From: Zarea fungicola | Lineage: Eukaryota; Ascomycota; Sordariomycetes; Hypocreales; Cordycipitaceae | Reading direction: 5' to 3' | DNA length: 64,000 nt | Assembly (NCBI GenBank): GCA_900169235.1 | Contig: FWCC01000252.1 | Location: 1 to 64,000 of the forward strand | Shown: positions 1-10,969 of the stretch, piece after piece | Layout: each line of letters opens with the position of its first letter | Numbering within the stretch: the stretch's first letter is position 1 | Notes under the pieces: model-generated | The model's database searches: none | Told to the model about the DNA's origin: nothing | Seen by the model: the letters and a program-made list of their open reading frames with translations, nothing else | Translations under genes and position numbers: made by a program

Positions 1-1804
1 ATACCGCGTCCCGTTTGCTCCGCATAAGTCAAGCTATTGACCGGCAGATTAGTAGTTGGGTCGGTGACGACCAGCGAACACCGGCTGTTGTATGTTTTCT
101 TTTTGCTAAATCCTTCTAGATGTATTATTTTGCTCTCTAGGTGTACTTTGCAGCTTCTGTCCCGGAAATTAAGGCTGCCATCTTAGTCTGGGTTCACTTG
201 CATCTGTTCATTGTTCATGTCATGTAAGCAATGCATAGTTCTCAAGGACTGCAAAGTATCCATCACTGGCAACTCCGATTGCGCTTGTGGCTTCGCCTGC
301 ATATCCGAAAATGGCATTGGCCTGCTTCTACTCTATTCTAGAAGAATTGGGTCCTCAAGTTCCTTGATGTTTGTAAGACTTTGTCATAGTCTCGCTGCAA
401 GTCCGCATCGGCACAAAGCTGCGGCCGTCGGCAAAGTACATTCAGTTTCTATTGTGATATATGATGCCAAGAGTTAAAGTTACCCATATGTAACACTCTA
501 TATGGAGTTATGGAGTACTACGTTCCGTCTTTCAGCCCTTCTACAATCCCTGTCGCTTACGGCGTTGTCCTCCCCAGTGGGGTACGCGATGCAAGCTTCT
601 GATTGTTCTAGAAAAGTTCTTCGGCCGTAAAAAGCGGTGGTTAAGACGCCCTCCAGACAGATCTGGAGCACAAGAATGTTCAAGCCTATGCTGTTAACTG
701 CCGAAATTAAAATTGTGGCCCGTAGGATCGCACTATTGATTGAAACTGGGGCCTTAATTAGCATTGTCCCACGGAACCGTTGACCTATTTCGGAAATATA
801 TAAGCAAAATCCACTACCTGCGCATCCTGGACTTTTGCACTAATAGCTCCGAAACTCCCATGGCTTGACGATTCGCTCTCGTTAATCTGATGTCCTGGAT
901 ATCAATGTTGCCGCTTGGTTCTTGTAAAAGCACTTGCTGCCAAGACGGGCATTTGCAGAGTCGTAGCCAGCTTTACACCGCACACAATTGCCAGTATGGT
1001 ACTACCTACCTGAAATTTCAGCCGCGTGTTGCAAAAGACGGCGGCACAAGTAGACCCAAGCATATGTTAAATCCGAGCGCATTCGAGCTAGTGTAGTGCT
1101 GACAGACTCACCAACTCTTGGCAAACTAGTAACTGCCACCATGCCGGGATCCCTACCACAAGGCTTCATCGCATTATTAACCGAAATACACAGGACCAGT
1201 TAAAACACTTGCTGGGATAAGCTTAAATAAACTGCTGCCTAGCGTCTTACTACACACATAGCCAAGATGCCAAGAGGTTTACTGAGTGGGCAGCTCCTTG
1301 ATTAGCGTATGAATAACCATTTTCCGACTAAATCTCCTCCGACGCAGCAGATGATCATATCTCTCGGGCGTCCTAGGTTGGCCCTAAATCCCCGCATCCT
1401 GATCCCTTGATCCGCATATTCCTGCTTGGCAACAAGGTGACTAGGTTGCTTTGAATCAAATTTACGCAGCCACTCAGCGGGCTAATTAAGCATCCATAGG
1501 GATACCCTGATGACTGCCCGAACTCTATCCATTACAAACGCCAGGTGAGATATCCCGAGCTCAAATGTCTGTTCCTGATGTCACCTGTCCCAGAAAAGTG
1601 CAGTGATCTCGGTGGTGGGGTTCTCGGGCTTGTTCAGCATAGTCTCATCCCCGATAGTCCGTGGCAAATGTGTGGTCGACAGGGCTTCTTTTGGGGTTAT
1701 ATAAAGTCACTCTCATTCTCGCATTGCAAAGTCGATGGAGAGCATCACTACCAAAAGTAAATCCATTCAACTATCAAAAGTTTTTCAATCTCAAGCAAAG
1801 CATC
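1..1804. other. Non-coding stretch
   Basis: I see no supportable gene here. Open frames are short, lack domain-like sequence and do not splice into anything coherent. The last ~110 bases are the promoter of the secreted-protein gene that follows, with a TATATAAA box at 1698-1705. Confidence 0.5.
1698..1705 (+). promoter_or_regulatory. TATA box of secreted-protein gene
   Basis: TATATAAA lies about 100 bases upstream of the ATG at 1805. The leader between them is rich in CA and AA, as is common in fungal 5' UTRs. Confidence 0.5.
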
Positions 1805-2227
1805 ATGAAGTTCTCTGCAATCCTCGTTGCCATCGCTGGAGTGCCAGCCGTCCTGGCAGACTTCCACGTCAACACCATTCAAAACATTGCCGTTACAGGT
1901 CCAAGCTCGCAGCAACGCTGGACTAGCTATGTTGCCTGTCCTTCCAACTACTGGAACTGCAAGTGCCTCGCAAACGGAGATCGCGCAGGTCCAGTTAGTG
2001 GCAAAACCTCGGATTCCTTCTTCAGTGTCCAGAAGCTCTGCGGCATGCGAAAGCTCAACTTTTATCGCAAGGGCAATAACTTTGAGATGTATGAGGATAG
2101 TGGCAATGGTCAAGTTATTGGAACTTGCTACCCCAGCCCTACTGACCAGAAGCAATGTGTTCTTGCCACTGGTAATGCTCAGATTGTTGGTGGATATGTC
2201 TGCTACTCGTACGTTTGCGGGAAATAG
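1805..2227 (+). CDS. Small secreted cysteine-containing protein
   Basis: Single-exon gene for a 140-residue protein. The start at 1805 gives a clean N-terminal signal peptide of about 18 residues (MKFSAILVAIAGVPAVLA), whereas upstream in-frame ATGs would bury it. The mature part is hydrophilic, with several cysteines, including a CKC doublet near the middle and a closing YVCGK. This size and composition fit the broad class of fungal secreted effector-like or structural proteins. I recognise no named family. It stands alone, with a TATA box about 100 bases upstream and no co-oriented neighbour nearby. Secretion is inferred only from the signal peptide. Confidence 0.8.
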   Translation: MKFSAILVAIAGVPAVLADFHVNTIQNIAVTGPSSQQRWTSYVACPSNYWNCKCLANGDRAGPVSGKTSDSFFSVQKLCGMRKLNFYRKGNNFEMYEDSGNGQVIGTCYPSPTDQKQCVLATGNAQIVGGYVCYSYVCGK

Positions 2228-3566
2228 ACTCAGGTCAGCACTACAGTTGTACGCTTGGAAGATGGATCTGTTGTCTTTTGGAGTATAATGAATCCGGGTC
2301 TCAACTGGTGGCTACTACAGCACTCTGTTAGAGTGTAACTGGTATTGCGTTCATGGCTTAGGGTTACGGGTTAGCCGCACTTTTGTTGTCTTTCTCTTCT
2401 CATACTCTACAACTAGTTAGCAATCAAGACAAGCCTCATTCTTGGCGTTCTTCCATGTTCACTCTATTACTCATTCTTGCAGAAGTGTATAGTAGGGTGT
2501 AGCCGTTTTAGCATCATTTCGCGACCAGGTGACTACATAAGTTGAGCGCTCACCAAGCCAACTGATATATACCACCCGTAATAGTCGAAATAATGAGCGT
2601 TCGTACTGACGCGATCTATCTTACTAATCACTTGAGAGAATTAGAGATTCTCGGAACAGTTCCCTTTGAGACGCAATACATTGCGCAATTTGTCCAGATA
2701 TACTGCGAGCAGCAATGTTTTCCAATCAACTGAAAAGCACAGTCATCAGTGTTTTAGAAGGCCGTATACATAACCAATTACGACAAGTGCAATGACTGTA
2801 GAAATTTACTTACCTAAAGATATGACCTCATTCAGTATAGAATGCCGACTCACTAGTTACTACAACAAATATCTATCTTTGGAAAGTCGCGCGGATCCAG
2901 CAGGTGGAGATGCCAACACCAATTGATCCGCGGCAATTTTGTGGAGGCTGACTGTGCAATTGCCAAAGCAGGAATTATAAAGTGGCCCTTGCGCATGTCT
3001 CGATTAACTGGTGGCTATTCTCCTATCATGGCTCTATTAACCTGCTGACTGGCGGGTCTTTTCTTTTTCTAGAATACATGCCCGCTTACCGCAGCCATGT
3101 TGAATCGACTATATAGGAATCTTTGCGTGTATTTCGGTAAATTGGTACTAATGAGCGGCCCAGCAAGTGTATTAAAAATGACAATGGAGATGATTTGGTC
3201 CGAATCCTTCAGATCTTTGGCGGAAAATGCAAGAAATGCCTTGTTAATCAATCCTAGCAATGTAACAATATGATACATTCGGTGCTGCTCTCTACGAGAT
3301 ATTGCTTCGTAGGCAAATTGATACGTATTAAGCCGTTAGGATTAGTTAATATTGTTTTGATTTTGTAGTCTAGCTACAAAGTTGAGTCTCTGCAATCCAT
3401 CGTATTTGCTGTCAAGCCATGTCCCTTTACACTAATTCTCAAATACAGTCGAGTCGACATCCACATCTTTCCAAATTTTTCAGCGCGTAACAGAGCTTTT
3501 TATCACTCTGACTTGCATCTAACGTAGAAGCGGGCTCACTGGAGAACGGAAAGGACGCGACTAGCC
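2228..3566. other. Non-coding stretch
   Basis: AT-rich intergenic DNA. The ORFs present are short and unlike any protein family I know, and I saw no direct repeats or transposon ends. Confidence 0.5.
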
Positions 3567-4417
3567 TCAGCTGACATTGCTCTCGAGCTGAAGACTGTCC
3601 ATGAAGGAACTCGGAATACGGAATGAAGATTTCCCAGCGACACCAATGGATACATCCGCCTCGAAAAAGACATAGTCTACGGTGTTGGGGACATGGATGT
3701 GGTATGGACCATAGCCATCCTTTGCGGTGTGAAAGGTAAACCTCGTAGTGTTGTCGAGGATTCCAAAGTCTGCGATCATAGCATCAATGTTGACCACATT
3801 GTCCGCATTAGCGAGCTATTATGTCTGTTAGATTGTCTCTTGTTTTCCCTTCTTGTCGTTGATTTTTCCCATCCTCCCTGGACGGCTAGTGGGCGCTACT
3901 TACCTCCTGCGGGGTGAAAACAACACTGATATCAAAAGACACGTCATTTATGAACTTTGCGCCATCAGGAGAAATCTGAAAGTAAAAGGAAGAAGACTTG
4001 GAAAAGGCCACGTTCGACCCTGAGGTGGCCCTCTTTTGGTCGAAAACGTGGGCAGCGTCATTCTTCTTGGCGTTGCAAGCCGCAGTCGCGGTGGTGTTGT
4101 ACACGGCCATGGGGCAGCAGGCATTATCTTCAGGAAGAGTACCCTATGGCATTGTCAGATTTTCTGCCACTCTTGTAGAAGAGTTTGAGCTATAATCTTA
4201 CGTGGTAGTCACCTCCGAAGTAGGGCAGCTGGCCTACACCGCAGCCCTTGTCGTTAGAGACTTGAATGTCGTCAAACTATAGGTCCAAGAGTATCAGTTA
4301 TTTGGTATCTGTGTAAAGGCGACCTTCCAAACCCACATTGAGGGTAAGGGTCTTGGCGCATGCTGTAGCAGCCAAGAGAGTAGCCGAAGCCAGAGTGCGA
4401 CCGGTTATGGCGACCAT
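3567..4417 (-). CDS. Secreted protein of unknown function, four exons
   Basis: Reconstructed by splicing on the minus strand: exons 4417-4337, 4276-4202, 4143-3904 and 3815-3567, all phase 0. The donors are GTGGGT, GTAAGA and GTAAGT. The product is about 214 residues and begins with a hydrophobic signal-like segment (MVAITGRTLASATLLAATAC). The body has two neighbouring cysteines in a NACCPM context and long beta-rich stretches such as FYFQISPDG and RFTFHTAKDGYGPYHIHV. I do not recognise the family; a small extracellular beta-sandwich protein is possible. The first donor is the least certain splice site, because an alternative six residues later would also work. No enzymatic motif is visible. 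Confidence 0.65.
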
Positions 4418-5247
4418 TGTAGCAATGATGTGATGATGATGATTCCTTGTTGAGTCTGATGACAGCCAGCGGCAGAACGACAACGCGCCACGGGCCATTT
4501 ATACTTTAAGCCCCCAACAGCCTTCAATTCCCTGTAGCATTCCGCGTGAATTGCCGGCGCTGCTGACACTAGCTGATCCAGAGTGCTTACATCGGCGACA
4601 TCTATCAAGCCGACTATGGAGCTACTCGGGCTATACCCACAACCTACCAGTCATGTTTAACACCAAAATGATGGGAAGCTTAATACTAGTTCATGAGATT
4701 TTGGGAGCTAAAAGCCCAGGGGTAGCGTAAGTGAACACAGCAACAGCTCCTGAGCGGCATAGCTACCCCGCGTACAGTTCCCCATGCAGCCAAATCTCCT
4801 CGTTGATTCCAGATGCAGATAAGGATCCGTGAATTATCATCTGGGGCTGGCCCATGGAACCGAGGTGAGCGTCCGGCGCTCCACGGCATTGCACCAATCA
4901 ATGTGAGCTAGCTGGAGAATTTAATATGAGAGGACACTGAAACCCCAAATTATCAGAGTAGTACTTTATTCAATCGACGCTTCGTAAGCAGTGTGGCTGC
5001 CGTCCAATCTGGGAGGGGAGTTGAGGAGCCTCCTGAAAGGAGGACGGGGACAAAGTTGAGAAATAGCCATACTTAAAAGGACGAATTGAATTTCTCGTAA
5101 ACTCCCGCAAGTTCCAACGTTGGTCCTTGTTGATGCATTAACTGAGAAGCAGAATTCGGGGTGGCCGAGGTTACCCCACTGCCAAGGTCAAGCAATGGAG
5201 CAAAATAGCCTCAAATCAAACTCATCCATCTACACGCAACCGCAGCG
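4418..5247. other. Intergenic region
   Basis: Divergent promoter region between the secreted-protein gene on the minus strand and the amine oxidase on the plus strand. I see no gene or recognisable repeat. Confidence 0.5.
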
Positions 5248-6807
5248 ATGGGTTCAAAACAAAACGCCCATGTGGCTATAGTTGGTGCCGGTCTAGCCGG
5301 ACTCCGATGCGCCGACATTCTAATCCAGCATGGGTTCGCAGTGTCGATCTTTGAAGGCCGCGACAGGGTGGGCGGTCGCGTGCACCAGACGCAGCTCAGC
5401 AACGGCCACTGGGTCGACTTGGGGCCGAACTGGATCCACGGCACGACCGGCAACATCATGCTGGACCTGGCCAATGAAACGGGAACCGCGGTTGCCGATA
5501 TCGATCAGATCCCATCCGCGTTTGATGAAACGGGGGCCAGAATGACCACGGCCGACAGCATCAAGTACGCCACCATCATGTGGGAGATGCTGGAGGAGGC
5601 CTTTGAACATGCTGAAAAGGCAGGAGCCGAGATTGATTCGAAGCTGAGCCTCTTTGACTTTTTCAAGGAAAAGGTGCCGCTTCGGATACCGGATGGTGAA
5701 TCGGATGCGGAGACGAAGCGCAAGACTTTATTCCAATTTTGTGAGACTTGGGGCGCCATCATTGGCTCGCCGGTTACGCGACAGAGTCTCCGGTTCCTAT
5801 GGTTGGAGGAGTGTATTGATGATGGTGAGATAAAAATTTAGTCAAACTGGAAAATGAGACTTTTTCACTAAGCCTGAACAGAAAATCTGTATTGCGCGGG
5901 GACATATAAGCGCATCCTGGAGCATATCGCAAAGCCGGTCGTGGATACGGCACAGATTTCCTTCAACACCACTGTCCAAGGCGTCACTTACAAGTCAGAT
6001 GCAAATGATAAAGTGATTATTCGCCTTCAGGATGGCTCCACTCACGAGTTTGACGAAGTGGTCGTCACGACGCCTCTTGGGTGGCTGCAGAAGAACAAGC
6101 ATCACGCGTTTGAGCCACCGCTGCCCACCGCACTCATGGAATCCATCGATGCCATCAGCTACGGTTGTCTCGAAAAGGTGAGTACTTTTTTCTCTGGATA
6201 ATCAAACCACTGGCAGTTGACACATTGGCAGGTCTACATTAGCTTTGCGGAAGCATTTTGGAGACCCAAAGAGGGTCAGTCTGACGTTGAGACGGGTTTC
6301 ATTCAGTGGCTCTCGCCAAATTACGACTTGCAATTAAATCCCAGGCAATGGCTGCAGGAAGCCGTAGCACTCTCGGGTCTCCCTGGCAAGGACGCCCACC
6401 CAACACTCTTGTTCTACACCTACGGCGAACAGTCCCAGTGGTTTACGGCTGAGCTTGCCAAGCGTGCATCAAAGGAAGAAAAAACACGATTCATCACCGA
6501 TTTCTTCCAGCCTTATTTTTCACGGCTGCCCAACTATGCAGCCGACTCGGATGACTGCCGGCCCATTGATTGCGTGGCGACGGAGTGGCTGAATGACGAC
6601 TTGGCTGGCAATGGAAGCTACGGAAACTTTCAAGTCGGGTTGGAAAACGGCGACAAAGACATTGAGAGAATGCGAGAGGGCTTACCGGACCAGGGTCTTT
6701 GGTTTGCGGGAGAGCATACGGCGCCATTGGTGGCGCTGGGTACAAGCACGGGGGCGTACTGGAGCGGTGAGGCGGTTGGTGAGAGAATAATAGAGAAATA
6801 TGAATGA
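5248..6807 (+). CDS. Flavin-containing amine (polyamine-type) oxidase
   Basis: Three exons, 5248-5824, 5882-6177 and 6232-6807, give about 482 residues, the usual size for FAD-dependent monoamine/polyamine oxidases. The N-terminus has the Rossmann dinucleotide-binding motif VAIVGAGLAGL (residues about 9-19), followed by the acidic ribose-binding region FEGRDRVGGRV and the family signature DLGPNWIHG. The C-terminus has the second FAD contact, WFAGEHTAPL...GAYWSGEAVGERI. Such enzymes oxidise primary or secondary amines to imines, releasing hydrogen peroxide. The substrate (spermine, spermidine or another amine) cannot be read from sequence. I see no peroxisomal tripeptide at the C-terminus and no signal peptide, so it is probably cytosolic. 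Intron 1 joins a split Glu codon and restores the NLYCAGTYKRIL segment. Confidence 0.9.
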
Positions 6808-7473
6808 TGCGTTGGTTCCTTGATCAACAGTTTAAATAGAAACAATGTTTCTTTGTTTACTTTCTGTCTTGTCTGTGCGATTCAATCAACACCACGATCG
6901 GGGGGGAGACCTTTTGCACCAGCCCGATAATGTAGCTGTTGCAACACTGTAGCAGGTCCAGGAGCCATTGTGAGACGGACAAACCTATTCAAACCGAGGA
7001 GATGTAGTCAAGGCACATCAGTACGCAGCTCCCTCAATAAACCCTCATATTACTGACGTAATGCTGGCTCTTTGCTTCATAATATCTCGAGTAATACTTC
7101 TTCGGGCTTCCACATCGGGTATACTGGCCCACTTGTCCAGATTCCCGACCCGATAGCTCATACTAACTGCCACGGGAATCCGGCGGATACCCGATCGGCG
7201 CCGCCTAGCCCGTAGATTTCGTCATTCCAGTACGAAAATGCAGCAACTAACGGGAATGTCTATTCTTTAATGATTACCAATTGAGATATTCTGGAAATTT
7301 TGTGCCAGCCACCTATGCCGATTGGCCGTTGCGGAAACTGCATGCGCTAACCATATAAACCGTGGCTTGAGCCAAAGGATAAGACTCTCGAGTTCCATCA
7401 GCCCACCATCTCATCATCGTTCAACAAGATATCAAACTCAACACCAATAAGGAAGCAGTACTATATTAGAGAA
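6808..7473. other. Intergenic region
   Basis: Tail of the amine oxidase and promoter of the MDR oxidoreductase, with a TATA-like ATATAAA at about 7353-7359. Nothing else is identified. Confidence 0.4.
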
Positions 7474-8454
7474 ATGGCGACGACCATGCGTGCAGTCCAA
7501 GTGCTCGGGGAGCCATCGTCGCCGACCCTTACCTACTCCACCGCATTTCCCATTCCAGAAGCGACCGGAGACACGGTACTCATTCGAGTCTCTGCCGCTG
7601 GCATCACGGCGGACGAGCTCTCATGGCCTGAACTGTACAAGTCGAACCGCATTCCCGGCCATGATCTCGCCGGCACCATTGTGGCGCTCGGGCCCGACTA
7701 CAAAGGCACCCTCCAGGTCGGCGACGACGTATTTTCCATGATCCGCCCCTCCACGCAAGCCGGCGCCCAAGCCGACTACGTGCCCGTCACGGGCAGCGAG
7801 GTGGCGCTGAAACCCAGCCGTATTTCAATGACCGAGGCGGCGGCCCTCCCGATCCCGGTCCTGACGGCATGGGAAGCGCTGCATGAGCATGCGACAATAG
7901 CAAAGGGGAGCAGGGTCCTGGTCACGGGCGCTTCGGGCGCTGTGGGCATCATGCTGGTGCAGATGGCGAGCAAGCTACTCGGCGCAGAGGTGGTTGCCCT
8001 CGCGTCCCCTCGGAACCACGAGCACCTCCGGACGCTCGGCGCGGGCCACTGCGTCGACTACAACAGTCCCGGGTGGGAGACGTCCTTTGGGAGCGTGGAC
8101 GCCGTCCTCGACACGGTCGGCAGCGAGGTGTACCGGAAGAGCTGGCGGAGTCTCCGAGCGGGCGGCACCGTGGTCACGGTGGCGGATCCGCCGCCCGCGT
8201 GGGCGTTTGATAAGAGCGGCGCGGTGCCGGAGGAGCTCGGGGACAATCCGGATGCAAAGTATAAATACTTTGTCGTCACGGCGAGCGGGGAGAGCCTGGC
8301 CAGGGTGGGCAGGCTTCTGGATGAGGGCACGCTGAAGCCGCTCCCGGTCGTGGAGTTTGAGGCAGAGAGGGCGCTGGAGGGGTGGCAGTATGCGAAAACG
8401 CGTGGGAGAGATGGAAAGGTGGTGATTAGCTTTTCTAGATGGAGTGAGAGCTGA
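7474..8454 (+). CDS. MDR-superfamily NADP-dependent oxidoreductase
   Basis: Intronless 326-residue protein of the medium-chain dehydrogenase/reductase, quinone-oxidoreductase-like branch. An N-terminal GroES-like fold (GHDLAGTIVALG, about residues 67-78) is followed by a nucleotide-binding Rossmann segment (SRVLVTGASGAVGIMLVQMA, about 144-163) and the C-terminal GRDGKVVISF. The cysteine ligands of zinc alcohol dehydrogenases are absent, so it is probably zinc-independent and NADPH-using. It would reduce a quinone, enone or aldehyde; the substrate is unknown. It is GC-rich compared with the flanking DNA, as expected for a coding exon. It stands alone and is not obviously part of a cluster. Confidence 0.88.
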   Translation: MATTMRAVQVLGEPSSPTLTYSTAFPIPEATGDTVLIRVSAAGITADELSWPELYKSNRIPGHDLAGTIVALGPDYKGTLQVGDDVFSMIRPSTQAGAQADYVPVTGSEVALKPSRISMTEAAALPIPVLTAWEALHEHATIAKGSRVLVTGASGAVGIMLVQMASKLLGAEVVALASPRNHEHLRTLGAGHCVDYNSPGWETSFGSVDAVLDTVGSEVYRKSWRSLRAGGTVVTVADPPPAWAFDKSGAVPEELGDNPDAKYKYFVVTASGESLARVGRLLDEGTLKPLPVVEFEAERALEGWQYAKTRGRDGKVVISFSRWSES

Positions 8455-8502
8455 TTGTGGCCCATGTCATGTACTTTTTGTTCTTTCAGCCCCGTCTTAA
8501 TC

Positions 8503-8595
8503 ATGGGAACGCAGAAGAGGCGCTTCAAAAAGGCGCTCAAAAAGGCCGCCGCCAAAGGCCGCTCCGAAAAGCCGCTCCAGCGGTCACTGACATAG
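8503..8595 (+). other. Short basic open frame
   Basis: A 30-codon frame just downstream of the MDR gene encodes a strongly cationic peptide (KRRFKKALKKAAAKGRSEKP core). A polypyrimidine-CAG sequence just upstream resembles a 3' splice acceptor, so this could be a last exon, a small peptide gene or chance. It is too short to decide. Confidence 0.15.
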
Positions 8596-9082
8596 TGTCG
8601 TGGACTGTAGATGGTTTTTTTTTTCTTTTAAGTTTTTGAAAAGAATTTTGGCCAAGGCTTCTAGAACAGCCGATATCGCTTTCTTCATGAAGAAACCACG
8701 ACAGTGGATACGGTTTGAATCGAGTCTATAAAATTTACAAAATCCTGTAAAATAGACTCTGGCTAGCACAGGCGATACCGGGTTATCAAAAAAGCGATTA
8801 TTACTATGAACGGTTTGTAAATTGATATGGCGTTTGTGAGAATCGATCAACGCATGCCTGCAATCAACAACATAGCGTCTGACGGTAAGCACTATCGCTC
8901 ACTATCCCAATTTCATTACTGAGGCACAGCCGCACAGGTGCTTTTAATCAGCTAGCTAGAGGCCCTAACTGTCGAGCTTGCTCGCCAATCTGGCCATTTG
9001 ATCGTTAGTGAAACCAAGATGAAGGAAGAGCTAAAGTTATATGGTGTGCACGTTGCTCGACAGATCTCTCCCTGCGGAGCTG
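8596..9082. other. Non-coding stretch
   Basis: AT-rich with several homopolymer runs. No convincing coding frame is present, although a 102-codon minus-strand frame crosses it without family resemblance. Confidence 0.4.
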
Positions 9083-9951
9083 TTAGAGGATGGTGTAGTG
9101 CTGAACGTGAAAAGCCAAACTCACACAATGCTCTTTGATGCTTTGGAACCCGAGGTGGCGGGCCCTTTTGGTGCATTCCTCACAAGGGTGTAACATACAA
9201 TAGCCCTTGTTTATGCCTACTTTCATGGGGCCGAAGAATCCCACCTTATCGATGTGGCATTGTCTATAGCCACAAGGACCAGAGTCGACATAGCAGAGCA
9301 CACCTCTATCGTATGATGCGCTGCAGGCTAGCTGTTCTTTGGGTAAATGGATATAGGTGGTGAGTAGTCTGTAATTTTATAATCATTGAAACGAAATTTT
9401 GAGTGACTTACATTATGCGGCGGACGAATGCAGCCACTCGCTGTCACGATGCACTCAGCTGGCTGCAGCACTTGTTAGGGTTCTAGAAGTCACATGAAGG
9501 CTAGTTTGGTAATGTACACATTTGTCCTACAGTTTTGAAGAAGAAGAAAAATTGTCTTAGTATAATTGCCCATGGTATTGAGCTGTAGCCCTTGTGGTGT
9601 AGATTTTTGCTACTCACTTGAATGGGAGGCCCTCTTTGCTCCTAGCAAATTTCGCGTGGGTCAGGGTCATTTCCACGTAAACCATCTTTACCTTGTTTTA
9701 GCAAAGACTCTTGTACTTACACACACGATAGTGCACTCGGCGCCCTGCGGTGGACATGTTAGCTATAACCGACAGGGTTGATGCCCTAGTCGTCATATAC
9801 GGACCTTGACCTACAGAGAGCGACCACCGTTAGTCCTTTACTTTGAGAAGGGTTGCGGAGGACCAGCTAGACATACCAGTTTAGCAGGTGGGCCAACTGG
9901 GTTTTCCTCTGCCAGTGTGGCGGCGAGGACAATTGCGACAGCCAGCTTCAT
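9083..9951 (-). CDS. Cysteine-rich secreted protein with tiny exons
   Basis: Reconstructed on the minus strand. Exon 1 (9951-9877) encodes MKLAVAIVLAATLAEENPVG and five more residues, a probable signal peptide. Further phase-0 exons are proposed at 9744-9721 (8 codons), 9641-9618 (8 codons), 9526-9518 (3 codons) and 9462-9412 (17 codons), with a last exon at 9331-9083. A six-base exon at 9810-9805 is also possible. Most donors are canonical (GTATGT, GTAAGT, GTGAGT, GTAAGT). The product is about 143 residues, rich in cysteine, with motifs such as CYVDSGPCGYRQC and CMLHPCEEC. The family is unknown; it could be a secreted effector-like or defence-type peptide. The first, 17-codon and last exons are the most secure, and the very short ones are provisional. 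Confidence 0.5.
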
Positions 9952-10969
9952 GCTAATGTCTGAGGCGGATTGCTAATCAGTATGAGGAATGGATGGCAGT
10001 GTATGTTTGAAAAAGAGGTTGTTCACGTCATTTGTAGGTTGCCGGTTGATCAAGGGGGGTGGCCGTGGTCACATTCCATACCAGTACGGACTTGCACACT
10101 ATGGAGCGCAATTTAGAGTGAAGAAAGGAGTGTGAAACATTGGAGGGAGATACGACCTAGATGCGAGACCTTGCTTAGCATCCCTTCGGATTGTGACGGG
10201 GGAGGCAGATGCAACGATGCTCATTCCGCTACAGAAATCTAGCAATAGGCCTCAATGCTATAGTTAGCACCAATGTGGAGGGTAATTTCTTTTTAATTGT
10301 AGTGCGAATACCGAAATGACTGCTCGTTATACAACATGTAACAACTGTCTATAACTGNNTAACTTGTAACTTCGTTACACAACACTAGTTAGTATAGGGT
10401 AGTCATTAAAGAATCGAATTCCCGTCCTAGACAGAGTCGTGGTTGTTTGAGAACTTTGACATTTAGTCAGTGTATTTGTCATTTTAGTAAATTTTAATGT
10501 AAATTTTAGCTCCGCACCACCTCATCTCGGCTGCGGTGAAAATCGGCTCCTTGGGCACTCTGCCTATTGAAGAGATTTGCGTGGGTAACTTGGAATCAAG
10601 CCATGCGTTGACTCCGTTCATTTAGCTGGACGAGGTTTTTTTTTTTTTTTTTTTGTTAGAAAAGCGAGATTATGGCTTATTTCTTGGCTATTTTCTCCCT
10701 TTTCACTTGGCTTTCTAATCCTCACTATCAAATTCATTTGGTCATTCTTGCTAGCGCTGTAAATATGGCTTGTCGTGAGCGCCACGCGTCATTACGTTGA
10801 AGCTGTAAAACGCGCGTAATTTGCTCAGCTGAGCCCGCCTTGACGGATTATTTTAACCGGTACTCTCTTTTATTTGTTACAGACCTAAACTTGGCAGTCC
10901 AAATAGAACACCTCACTGTTATTTATTGCCAACCGGGATAGGTGTATAAGGTGCAACCTCCGGCATGCA
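9952..10969. other. Non-coding stretch with assembly gap
   Basis: AT-rich DNA with two undetermined bases at 10358-10359 and a long T tract near 10636-10654. No gene is seen. The last part serves as the promoter of the DJ-1/PfpI-like gene. Confidence 0.5.

Noticed and set aside
1748..2155. 135-codon minus-strand frame
   Set aside because: It is antisense to the secreted-protein gene, which has a signal peptide and TATA box on the other strand.
10358..10359. Two Ns as a possible biological break
   Set aside because: They are undetermined bases in otherwise continuous non-coding sequence, so they mark an assembly or base-calling gap only.
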